The position numbers were made by a program, and so were the translations under genes. Positions 47,021 through 59,098 of a stretch of DNA of 64,000 nucleotides are shown piece by piece. The stretch comes from Volvox africanus (taxonomy: Eukaryota; Chlorophyta; Chlorophyceae; Chlamydomonadales; Volvocaceae). Location: contig BSDZ01000112.1 of the NCBI GenBank assembly GCA_030268105.1, positions 639,501 to 703,500 of the forward strand. The letters are read 5' to 3'. Each line of letters opens with the position of its first letter. The stretch's first letter is position 1. The notes under the pieces are model-generated. The model had not been told where the DNA came from. It saw nothing but the letters and a program-made list of their open reading frames with translations, and did no database searches.

Positions 47021-50000
47021 GGAGGTCTTACAGCGTTTAGGATCCCCTAGAACCAGTGGCGGTGGAGGTGGAGGAAGGTATTCCAGCTCCTCAGGCATCG
47101 TATGATAAGGGGTACTTCTCGCAGAGAGGCTGGTTCTGGTGCTGCTAGCAGTGGTGGTGGTCATTACGGGGTCCCCCGGTAGCTTGGACGGGAGGAGGGC
47201 CGGAATGAGCGCTGGGGGATCAGGGGGGGGTATGAGCCACATGCGCTATGGTCTGGTGAGGGAGGGACAGGGGGAGGGGGCGGGAGGAGGGGGAGGGAGT
47301 GCACATTGCACAGTACCATGCGGCTTATGAACGAACAAACGGATAACCAAATGGATGAACTATTTGGGGGAGCAGACGAATGGACGGACAGACGAGCTCG
47401 AAGAGTCAAGGTCCATATCACCGTCATCAGCATCAGCATCAGCATCATTGTCGTCGTCGTCACCATCATGGTGACCTCCACGTAAAAAGCAAGTGCCTGT
47501 CCTTATGGCGGTATCACCATCATCACCCCCACCCCCACCCCACCAGGAATGGTGATGAGAAGAAGATTTTGTGACACTGATAAAGAATGAGATAAGGAGT
47601 GCTGCACGGATCCCGTTATGGGGCGAGAGCAAACTTTTGTCCCCCGCATGTACGGCACGGAAACTCAGATCTTTACGGCTTTTCTCATACACGCACGAGG
47701 GGTCCAATCCCTTCCTCGTTACCCAACAGCGGGAGCCTGGTTAAGATTTGTTTCGTTTGTGCGAAGAACGGGTCGTTCATGTTTGTCACTTCTTCAGCAT
47801 TTGGACAACCTGTCGTAATCCGTCCTTGTGTACGACAGTCAAAGTCCTGCAATGCGATCAACACCAAGTGAGAAAATTCCCTCCAGGGGGCATACAAGCA
47901 CACTTGCCTTTGGCAGGGCTGGGCGACGTACATATACTGCGTAGTGCTCGTACAGAGGCCGTACTCATGAGGTTGCTTTGCCGCTCAATAAATGTAGCTT
48001 CAACAAGTAGCACTGAGACGTCAGATGATGGATTCCGCGAGCCTGATGTAGCTTCCTTCTGGGCCAGTTTCGGCTCTTTTGGTCAAAGGATGTCTGTATG
48101 TGCATATGTGTATATAGGTATGTATATGTACGTGTGTGCAGTTACCAGTGTACGACACACTCGCGTCATGGTGTCCCCTCATGGATGAGACGTACACCTT
48201 CGGCTTCGGTCTTGTATGCCTATGTGCTCAAGATGGCGACTCAGAAAGGCCATTCGGGGGTCGTACACCGAGTGGTCGTAGGTCGATGATGATAGCGAGT
48301 TACGTCGCTCACACACAGTTTGCGTATACGGCCTCTCGGGGGTCTTAGGGCAATTTCACAAGCGGGGAGGGAGCCACCGCAACTGAGGAGTTATTGTAAT
48401 TAGTGTGAGCTGTGGAGGAGTCTGGGGCTGAGTTTTCCAGCCTCGCAGGTCCTCATGCAGCGCTGCAAGGCCAGAAAGGGTGTTGGGGTGCGAAGGAGTG
48501 TGATTACACAAGCCTTAGAGCAGGTCAGGATAGGGAGTCCCCGGGCCCCCGAGGCCGGTGGTGTTTTCTGTTGGTCGGGGGAGCGTGCCGGATTGGGGCA
48601 CCATGGTCATTGCCGGCGGCTAATCGCTGCAACTTATCTGTTTGTGTTAATGCGGAGCGCATTTCCGTTATGTCCCACGAAGTCCATTCCCCCACCATCA
48701 CGACGGGAAAGGCAGGAAACATGATGTGGACGACCCTATGTCAGGTGGCCACATCAGGTTAAGTCAAACGGGAAATTGATCCCCCAAGGGGGGGGGAACC
48801 CGGGAGACTTAAATCCGTGGGGTTTTAGCAACAACTGTGCGAATCGTTCGTACAATACGGCATACACTACACAAAAATGTGTTAGGTGTTCTAGAGTACA
48901 CACACCGCGTCTCGAAGGGCCGTTTGGGCAAAGAACCACTATAACACCTTTGCGATTCAGTCCTGCTGGAAAGTTTGGATGAGAAGGTGTAACATGCTGC
49001 CACGTATAGCCTCGCCCAGTTCCAATGAGGACCTTGCCCCTCCCTCCGTCATTCCCCGCATCACCTTATGACTTGTAGATAGGAAAGACCAGCCGGTGGA
49101 GATGCTCTGTTTCCTGGCCGTCATTGCTCCTTCACACAACCCTATACGCCCATGATGGGACGAAATCTAATTGTACGGCCGCCGAGCAACGAACAACCAT
49201 TAACTAAGGTTGGCATGCACCATCTTAGTCGTTATCAACTAAATGCGTGCAGCACGCTGCCGCCGTACATGAGAATGGTGAGGGTGAGGGCTCATCAATG
49301 ATGAGCCGTACGGGATTCAGTCCACTCCAGAATCATGAGTCCTGCTGGAAGATTGAGAGCACCTGCAGGTGGTTAACTCGGTAACAGAGTTCCTGGCTGT
49401 TCCACCTCTTTGCTGCTGCCGGACGCAACAGCCAGAAACGCATCACAGACTTGGTCAAACTGGCCAGTGCTTAAAGGGGGCCATAAAGGGCCTCTCAAAG
49501 GGCTTCCCCTCCCCTTCACTCCCCTACTGCGGGTGTTCATTGGTTTCATCGGTTGTTTTCCTCACGTTATTAATATTTCTTGTATTATTTCTATTGTACC
49601 CACTTGATAATATTAGTTATTTCTCTCGCGGGCTGATTCCCAAAACACATGTTTGTTTACACGCCGATCTTGCCGCGCCTCCTCCTTTTTCCCCTTTTCC
49701 TCCATAATAATGCGAAGGATTACACAGTACACCCGTACACAACCAACAAACTCATCCAATCGAGCAACAAAGAAAAAAACACCAGTCAAGTGGCTATCCG
49801 GTATATCCACGTTTGCACAACGGTTAGGGGTTTTTCTTCTCCCAACCAGCATTCAGTGCACAAACAATCCAACCGGCATTCCGGAATGAATAAACCGCCA
49901 GCAGATAGCCAAACGCATCCCTACGACGACGCAGCCAGAGACATGGGTTATGCGAGTGCAGGATCCCGTACAACAACCGAGGATTCCTGGAGGCAAACGA

Positions 50001-51718
50001 GTACGTCAGTACGACCCAAGGGCGAAGCTGCAAACCGCAATCAGGTGCCATTTGGTGGTGTTGGTGGTGTTGGTGGTGCTATTGGCGGTGGCCATGGTGT
50101 TGGTGTTGGTAGGCGTGTATCTGGAGTGGAGGATGGGAGGTGCGTATAAAAAACGTAAGGGCCGGGCACAGGGCCCTAGCGGCACATAGTGGTCGTGGTG
50201 GTGGTGTGGTGGTGGGGATTTAGGAGGACAAGGCGCTGCATCCCACATTGTGTGTTTGGCAGCGAACAAGTCCCCCTCCCCCCGGGGCCAAGGGCGTTTC
50301 CGGGAATGAGCGCTGTACTTCGGACCCATCACTGGATGGTGTTGGTGGTGAAGGTGGTGTTGGTGTTGTTATAGTAGTAGTGGTAGTGGTGATGATGATG
50401 ATGATGCACAGGACAGCACATATACATGAAAAATAAGGACTCGACTTGTGAACCCAGCTGCAGTGAGCCAGTACTCGCATTCCTTCCGTCAAGTGCCGTA
50501 TACATATTAATAAATAAACGAAAATCCTCAATGTCCTTCCGGCGGTGGTAATAGTGATCATATTGGTAATTGTGATAATATTGGTAATAGTGATGGTCAG
50601 CCAAAAAAACAGCATCGCGTTATGGACCAGCAGGATCCTAGAACTCCCACATGTGCACATGTGCACATACGTACGCGCGAAGTGTCACGGCTCATCAGCC
50701 ATACCACTTTAAAACGCCGACATACACACATACATGCTGTATATACCGATGCCAATACCTATACCAACACACACACACTCTCTCTCCTTCTCTCTATGTC
50801 CAGTTTGCTGGTTTAATGGAACAAACACATACACAGACACAGACATACACACCTCACCGCAAAGTTCAGTTCATATCTCAATGGATGATATGACACAGGA
50901 AGTCATGGTCCCGGCCACCCAAGTAACACCCCGACATGACAAAAACGCGGAAGGGGGACTGACAGCGCCTGTTTAGGGAATCGTCCCCAAGGGGTGTGTG
51001 TTTATGTGTTTATGTGTTTATGGGTGTGTGTTTATGTGTTTATGTGTGTCAATTTGATGACCCAGGGAAAACGAATTTGCACAAACAGACAAACTTGCAT
51101 GGCGCGGATGCCCGCCAAACTATTTTAGCGCCTTTTTATTTTTTCCTTGCGTATTATTCGTATATAGATATGCAGCAGCAGATCGCCAATCACCACCACC
51201 ATCATCTCCAGACAGGAAGTAGTTTCTATCACTTTGCAACTCTCAACGTTTTAAGCCCTTGCGTTTCACAACCGTTCCTGCCGCCGGAGGTGCCAGCCGC
51301 GGCGCTTCAAGGTTCCTTCGGCCCAGCTGCGTTCCTCCAAACCAACATGACGAGCTATGAACCAACATGAGGGAACTCTCCAATGCGAATCCTGCCACGT
51401 CAGCGCGCCCACTGGCCACGTCAGGGCGCGCCTCACTGGCCACGTCAGCGCCAAACAAGATACTGGTGTCATTCTGGTGCTGCGAGCCAGCTGCACAGAA
51501 CTAGGGGACACAGACTTCCTGTGAGCACGTCAGCGCCCTCCCCAACCAATACACATACATAAACATATTGCTGTTCTACGTATCATTTCTGTAAATACGC
51601 CCCCTGCGCGCTATGCGGCCGTCACGAAGCACGAATGCATGCCGCTGCCGGCTGGCGCAACTAGTGCCACTACACGACACATTTTACACCGCTGCCATCG
51701 CACAATATGCTACTGCTG
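47021..51718. other. Intergenic stretch, no supportable gene
   Basis: Contains many short frames on both strands with no recognised family and no phase-matched exon chain. Triplet microsatellites (GGT/GTT near 50050-50105, GTGGTG near 50340-50405) and CA-rich tracts (50760-50780, 50990-51045) are present. The left part should contain the 3' UTR of the DZIP1-like gene; the first plus-strand TGTAA that I noticed is far away, near 48393. Confidence 0.4.
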
Positions 51719-52863
51719 CTACTGCGTCCGAACCTCGAGAGCCCCGCCTGAGCTGTTCACCCGGGTAGTACGACTCGAATTAGGATCCGGAAAAACCCCA
51801 GTGACAACACTTGCCGCCGCCGCCACCGCCGCCATGTTCGGCGGTAAACCAGTGGACGCTCTGCGCCCCGCGGCCTGGATTAGTAACTGGCTGCTGCGGC
51901 GGAAAGACTGGGAGGGTTGGCGCATGCCACTGCCAGCGGCGACTGTGCCTCCTGTCACTGCCACTGCTGCGGCGGCGGAAGCATTCATGTCCTCCACCCC
52001 GTCCACCAAAGTCCTTGAATACGAATCTACCGACACGAAGCTGCTGCCGTACGCATGATAGGAAGATGAGAAGTTTTGGGGACTGGCACACGGGGAAAAG
52101 GACGAGCCAACGCACGCCACCGCGGCGGCCGCCGTAGCAGAGGGTGAGGCCACTCCACTGGGAGATGCCGTGCCTCCGCCAACGCCGCTGCCGCCGGCGC
52201 TCCCGTACATACTCCCAGCCCACGGCAGCCGCGGCAGCAATGAGTCAGAGCCGCGGCAACTGCTGCCGTAACCGGCGATGTAGCAGCCGCCGCCAACGCT
52301 GCTGCTGCCACCAGTAAAGCTTCCTGTGATGGTGCCAATACCACCCCCACCGCCGCGGCGGCCGATAGGGCCGGCGGAGGCGGCGGAGGCAACTGCACCG
52401 CCGCCACTACTTCCCTGGATCAGGGGCAGGGAACTCACATCCGGTATCTGAGGGCTTGTCACATCCATGCTGCCGAATCTTCTACTGATGCTGGAGCCGT
52501 TAGGTCCCAGGGTTGGCCTCGGCGCACCAGGAAGACTGACGGCTGCGGCTGCGTCGGCCACGGATCCGTGCGACAGCCCCGATGGTAGCCGCCCGCCGTT
52601 GCCGCGGGAGAAGCTGGCACCAACGCCGGCGGCAGCGCTGCCGCTGCCGGTGCCGCTGCCCACGCGGCCAGACTGCATCAGTTCGTCCTGTTGCAACGTC
52701 CAACGCGGAATATTGGGTATCAGTTGGTTTCGGGGCAACACGTTGGCGAGTGGCGGGTTGTGGACGCTTCTGATACCGCATAGTCATTTGGGACTTCGGA
52801 TGCATACTGTGGTGCATTTTGGTGCGTGTATTGTACAATTGAGGACAGAGCGCAGGTCGACGC

Positions 52864-52897
<34 letters not shown>

Positions 52898-53239
52898 GAA
52901 AGGGAAGGAGCCAGGGAGTGGGGAAAGGAAAACAGACGGGAGGACAAGGATGCATTCGGGTTCGCGGTAGTGGGCTGATTGCATTCGAGCGGAGACGGGG
53001 AGACACAGGGGAAAGGCACGACGCAAGGCCCAGGAGGCGGCGCAAACCCGCACGCAGCGGTGCAGGCGGCCATGAACGTTCGTCCTAGCCCCTGGTAACT
53101 GGCTAGAGATGTGGCCCTCTCATGAAGCGAAGTACTGAGCTGCCGGAACTGCCCTGTGCCACCAGGACGAGGTACGGCCAGCAGTCAGCAGAAGTACCTA
53201 CCCACCTACCTACCTACCTACCTACCTATCCATCCATCC

Positions 53240-53270
<31 letters not shown>

Positions 53271-56002
53271 CATCCACAGACAGATGGACAGGCATGCAAC
53301 GGCAAAACGAACCAGAGTTTCCGTACCAGGATCTGCGCCATCTCGTCATCGCAATCTGGATTGCAGTACGAAAGATCTCCCGCGTCGAACCTGCGTTAGG
53401 ATGGGGTTTATTAAGATGCACACGATGAGGGCGCACGTACGATTCACACGTAATGCATATCATTCGGAGCAGTGAATGCCCTGGGGACCCCCAGATGAAG
53501 TTATCTGTGTTATGTGTCCATGATCTGATCTCAGTGCTACGGGTCTTAGTGGGACGTGTCGTCAGCCGGGCTGTTTATACCTGGTCTTGGTCCCGGGAAT
53601 GTACTCGCCCATCATAGAGGGCAGCATTCCAAAACGGCAATGCTCACACCGCTTTACTTAAGGCTATGCGAAGCCCCACCCAGCCGCCCGGGGGCCCAAA
53701 TGCATTCCGTAACATTCACCGACAGCTTCTTCAGAACGACTGAGAACGAGAGACAAGAGTTTAGCCCGCGGCGCCCGTTGGACCCACCAGCGCCCCGTCC
53801 CGTCCACAATATTTAACGGAATCGCGTCATCCAAGTTCGGCAGTCCCGCAACCGCCACTTCCGACGCCGCAGGACATAGCATATCCCGTCCTGCGTTGCT
53901 GCCGCTGGCGTAGCTGCTGCTGCTAACGCCGCCGCAGCTGCCCCCGCCACCGTAGCTGCCGACCGATCCTCCTGACCCCCCAGCCGCTGCCAGCATGTTC
54001 ATCAGCGACTGAGCGGACTGGCCCCGGGACAGCACTACTGGGTGCGCGGCCGGCACCGCGGGTGAAGTCAGCGTCGGACCCGTTGCGATGCCGGCCCGGC
54101 GGCTGCTGAAGGTTCCCGGCGGCTGCGGCCCACTGCCGGCAGTGCGCTCACGGCCGCGGCCATCACGGAACTCGACGGCAGCAGTTGGCGGCCGTGGCTG
54201 ATCCCAGGCCTTATGTGGAGGGACCTGCTGCTGCTGCTGCTGCTGTTGGAATTGCTGCTGCTGAAGCTGCAGCGCCAGCACTGGTTGCTGCATCGGTACT
54301 GGGATCACCTGGGTTGGGGCTGCTGGGGTCGGAGGTTGCGTTGGGGGCTGCGGCTGGAAATATTGTTGTCGTATACAGTCGTTTGTCGCCGTGCCGGCAA
54401 GGGCGCCAGCGGCGGTGGACGATCGAAGCGTCCTCATAGAGGGGTGATGTTGCAGTTGTGTCATTTGCCGTAGAGACGGCAACCGCACGACAGAACTGGA
54501 AGCTGTCACACCCGCGCTGATCACGCTTGTTATACTATATTTGGTCGCCGTGGCTGCCCCGGCAGTTGCGGTTGCAGTTGCAGCTGCATCATTCGTACCG
54601 ATTGTCGAGCCCTGCAACCGTAGGAAGCTACTGCCATTCGCGGCCGGCAAGGGTTGGTTTTGACATGAGGTGCCACTGCAGCCAATGCCTCCGCCGCAAA
54701 TGCAGCTTCCCCAGCTTCCTCCACCGCCAGCACCACTACTGCTGTACGCACCGCTGCCGCTGCCGCTGTCACCCCCCACGATGAAGCTGGTACTGCTCCT
54801 GAGCAGCACGGAGGGCGCTGGCTGCAGTCCGGTTGTGGGGACTGATGTGCTATTGGTCCACGGGGGAATGGGCCCGGCTGCCGCTGCACCACCACCACCA
54901 CCAGGGCCACAATTGCGGGGAGTGCCAGCATTGCTGCCACCGATTCCACAGCTGCTACCGCCAACCGTTATACAAGAAGTCGAGAGCAAATTTTCGGAGG
55001 AACTCCGAGAGCGGCTGATATGACCTAGCGGTAGCGGCGGCGGTGCCTGTCGTGGAGTACCGGTTGCGCTACCGCCGCCCCCTCCACCTAACATTGATGG
55101 TGATGGACTCAGCCATCCCTGCTCCGATGTGAACGGGGTAGACGGCGGCTCCCCGTGACCGGCACAGATAATGCTCTCCGATCCGGAAGTGCCTTGGCGG
55201 CCCGGTCGCACATCGCACACGTCTGCGGCGTACAATGTCACGCTGCTGTGGCGCGACCTGCGCTTCTGAGCCTCGGTATCGATGTGAGACTGTGATCTTT
55301 GTTTCGATGGCAGCTTTTGCTTTTGCTGCTGCTGCTGCTGCCGCTCCTGAGGACTGAGGCATTTCGCAGGTAATTCGTGCTCGGTCAACTCATCTTTCTT
55401 ACTCGACTCTGAGACCTGCTCCGCGCGGTTCTCTGCCAGGAACTGCTGGTAATCGTCATCAAGTTGAGCTCTTCTTCGCCAGACTGGATTGTGAGGTTGC
55501 GTGGAAGGGATATTATCAGAAAATCAGGGTATATAGGAAGGACAGCAGGCTCCTTGTCATTTGCTGTCAATGTCATGAATAGATTGGTGCAACATCAGCA
55601 GTAGGCTGACAAAGCGCATAGTAAGCATGGTTACAACACCAAGGACTGCTGTATGCATTGATGGCTTCGCCTGCCCTACAAGCGAACAGTGCCGGTATGC
55701 GAGGTTTGAGCTTCTCATGATGTTTCACGACACTCACCATCAGATGCGCGGTTTCTTCCCGCAAGGCTGGCATAAACAGTAGCTTTCGATGTCCCGATGG
55801 GCTTATCGGCCGTCCCCAGTCCCGCCCATCTTCCGAAACCGTCTCCGTCTTCGGATTCTGTCCGTGTGCGTATTCCAACCTGTAATCCGATAGAAATATC
55901 AGCCGCAATGTGACATATTACCTTACAAGGAAAACTGGACTTTATTATCCCTACCTTCCGAAGGCTATTCAGTGCTCGTGTTAAGGCCTCTATGCGACCC
56001 AT
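51719..56002 (-). CDS. Ser/Gly/Ala-rich protein of unknown function
   Basis: Four exons with matched phases: 56002-55955, 55879-55738, 55483-53808, 52687-51719; about 944 residues. The start MGRIEALTRALNSLRK is followed by a compact N-terminus that runs RASD-VWRRRAQLDDDYQQFLAEN across a splice, then a charged, Gln-rich segment (QERQQQQQQKQKL). Most of the remainder is low complexity (Ser, Gly, Ala, Pro, Gln) with scattered RSRS- and SSxS-type motifs. I see no catalytic or binding domain, no signal peptide and no membrane segment. The 1.1-kb intron 3 could hide a further exon. The protein looks largely disordered, perhaps a scaffold or phosphorylation target. It lies on the same strand as PP5 and about 3 kb downstream of it, too far to imply joint transcription. 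Only the model's splice-phase consistency and the length of the open frames support it. Confidence 0.65.
52866..52895. repeat. AG dinucleotide microsatellite
   Basis: About fifteen GA/AG units in intron 3 of the Ser/Gly/Ala-rich gene. Confidence 0.9.
53196..53275. repeat. CCTA/CTAT compound microsatellite
   Basis: CCTA units change into CCAT and then CTAT units, in intron 3 of the Ser/Gly/Ala-rich gene. Confidence 0.9.
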
Positions 56003-59000
56003 ATAGCTAGCAACTTAGCAACACATTGACGAAGAAAAATGGTTGACGTCGAACGCTGGTAGCTGGGGAGCCACCCGGAACGTCAGCTAGACTCAAGATA
56101 CCACCACATTAAGTGCGTATACGTTTATGGAACGAAATTAAATTTCGAGCCAAACCCTCTTGAGGATGGTCTAAAGGGTAGGCAAAATAGCGTCATTTTC
56201 ATTACAGACGCGTCAATAGCATTTGAAAGAGTAATCAAGCAACTCAGGTCTCCAATATTTTTTCTGAAGAATAGCTGAATCCCCTAAACCCTTGCCTGGC
56301 AATACGCACGGCTACAGTACAGAGGGTTACGAGCAGACGTGCGATACGCGGAGGTTTCATTCGGCCACAGGGATACAAACGCTTCCTACCACCGTGGCAC
56401 TAGCTGCCGGCAATGTTAGATAAATAAACAATTTGGGTTGTCGGCAAACCTCCCAAGTATCGCAACCCTCCATTCGCCAGCCTAGGCCCCACGTTTTCCT
56501 TCCAAGTTTACTCCCACCTTGGTAACATCTCTTGCAGCTTTGCTGTTGAACTTGGACGTCGCCTACCTTTCAATCTTTGCGCTCTTTTGTAACGGAGCGA
56601 AAGCAGGACAGCCGCGTCAATTGGACAACTGCGGTCGTCGTGATGGATGACATGGTTCACGCGATCGGTTTTGCTGTAAGGCCCGATATAAAAAGTAGGT
56701 GTCAACAATCCTTCCGTCAGCGACTGCTGAGCCCAGCCACACTCTCATTCATCCAACTGTAAGGTGGACTTGCATAAGCCGTCAAATAGAAACCGCATAA
56801 GAGGCCCCGAATTCGAAATTTACTTTTTAAAGGAAGCTGTTTTCACTCCCGGGTTTTTCACACCCTGATTTAACTACGCCCGGATATCCACCACCAACCC
56901 TCCGCGCCGCTGCATGACATGCTCTCAAATTCCAGCAGTGCAAATGCCAGCGCTGCACAGCTCTAGTACATCAGCCACCAGTATGTTCACATGTCTTACG
57001 GCGTCAGAGAACTGCGCGTCCACAAAACCCACCGCTTAACACGCGATCTTACGGACAACGGGCAAGACAACAGGGCTTGCAGGATCCGCATGCAAAAGAC
57101 CGAAGTTCCTTTTACTAGGCTCGCTGCGCAACTTCCTCTGCAGGCAGCACCCAAGGGGTGGTGCCCATCCCAGCCACGCAGCTGATGCCGAGTGGCTGAG
57201 ACCCATCCCCCCCAGACACCATGGGCTGGAGGCGAAGGTGCCTGCAACCTAGCGAAGGCGCTACCGAGAGTGTAACATAGAGGGCGTAGGTGGCGTAGAG
57301 ACTGCCACCCCGGAGAAACGAAGGCCATCTTGCTCAGTGACTTCCAAGGACGCGCCGTTCTTGACAACATGTGATGTGCTGATGACAGAAAGGACATGAT
57401 ACGGGCACCTCACCAAAATCATCAATTCGGCATGGATGCGGAAGATGCCAATCTCACATGCGAGTGCACCGCCAATAACAAGTAGCGTCCAAGCTGAAAA
57501 TCTGTTTGTAAAGTTATCAGAATATCGACAATTCTAAGAGCGCTTGTGGGGAAACCCCGTGCGCATGGCAGCCTCGCACATGCATCATATGCTTTGGATG
57601 CAAACGACGAGGCTAGGCTAGGTAACGGGTAAGCTGACTCCAGGCAGGCAACTGCGGACCAAGCTGCAAGGAACCCCACGAGGAGCTCTGCAAAAGCCTG
57701 CTTCCATGTTTAGTTTGAAGGTAGCGCCCTGTCCTGCAGGCCCCCATACGTCGGCTAATTTTTGGCATCCTATGAGCCCAATCTCCCGGAGGAGACTGAC
57801 TCACAGGACAGCTGAATGGGGCAATCTCTATGCGACAAAGTAAAAAGCTATTCTCGCATGACAAAGAACAACTATACAGGGTGGGGCGCCATCCCAACAC
57901 ACTCGCGACATGCAACTGGGCTGGGTTATTAGCTGGGCTAATAACAGTGAAAGCGCACACCGTACCTACCCAGGCACCCCGATGGCCATCCATCACCCAG
58001 CAGGCCCACCCAGCGCATCGGTTAACCTTTCGATGAGATCCTGGAACAAGCAGCACTGCCGGCCGTCCACCACTGCCCTGTCCTCCACCCCAAAGGACGC
58101 ATCCGCAAGAGGATACATGAGATTTCCCGACCCACCCACCCACCCAGCCCCTCCCCCGACCCGCGCTTAAGCTCTCCAGCACACAAATCAGTCCGTGTGT
58201 GTGTGGTCACGTGGATGCGTGAGAAGGTCCGGCCAAGCAAGGGTACCCGACAAGCCTCGTGTGCTCGAGGGGGCCAAAGCACGGCACAAAACTACGCCAG
58301 GCGCGCACCCCCGGGCCATGTAACACACCACGCACCGTGCGTGCACGCCACACTAAATAAGGCATAATTCGACGGTGCCCCACAGCGTGGCCTACCTGCA
58401 TGAACTTGCACCTTCGCAGGGCGTATCACCCTCGCAAGCAATTGTCATTAATAGTCACGAATATAACAGCGCGCAATAAGGTTCCTCCCTTGGCAAAGGG
58501 CTAACGGGAGTCCACTTCGGGAGCCGTTCTGCAGAAGAGAGTGGTCATCACAGCCAGTGCAGGGGAAGCTGGGGCTTCGCACGAGAAGGCTGCCAGCACA
58601 GCTCTAAATCATTCGCCACTCTAACCCTCTGTCGTACTAGCTGCACAGCTGCTGCTCTCGACAAAGCACAGCAGTCGTCTTTCTGCCCCTCCTGCTGCTG
58701 CTGCGGTGGCCTGAAGCAAAAGCCCGACTGAAAGCGGACTGTGGCGGTCGCTTTCGTCCGGTGTTGTCCCTGGCTGCCACGTCCGGTGTCCCTGGCTGTC
58801 CTGCCGATATCATGCCCCGGAAAAGACCGGAGCGCGTTCAGATCTGAGCACCCACCTGGGAATACGTACGGCCCGTGCTATTGCTGCTGCGACCGCTGCG
58901 CACTCGTTCGGGGCCTCCACCACTCCACTCCACCCCACTCCACTCCGTGACACTCCGTGGACACGAAACGACACGACACGTTCTCGATCCGAAGTGGCAG

Positions 59001-59098
59001 GTGGCAGGTGGGCCCATGCCAGGCGCCCAATCGTCCCACGCGTCCCCGCTGTGACCAGGCCCCGCCGCGATCGATTCACTCCAACTCTGCTGCTAAGC
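56003..59098. other. Intergenic stretch between PP5 and the Ser-rich gene
   Basis: Holds the 3' UTR of PP5 and the promoter of the Ser/Gly/Ala-rich gene. The longest frames (57397-56996 and 58182-57613, both -) have no family resemblance, and I could not connect them to either gene in phase. Confidence 0.45.

Noticed and set aside
52500..53073. Several minus-strand frames overlapping the AG microsatellite
   Set aside because: Their Ser/Leu-rich repeats come from the AG tract in an intron.
55573..55908. Alternative frame through the second exon of the Ser-rich gene
   Set aside because: It needs an unmatched upstream phase, whereas the chosen frame joins both neighbours in phase and starts at an ATG.
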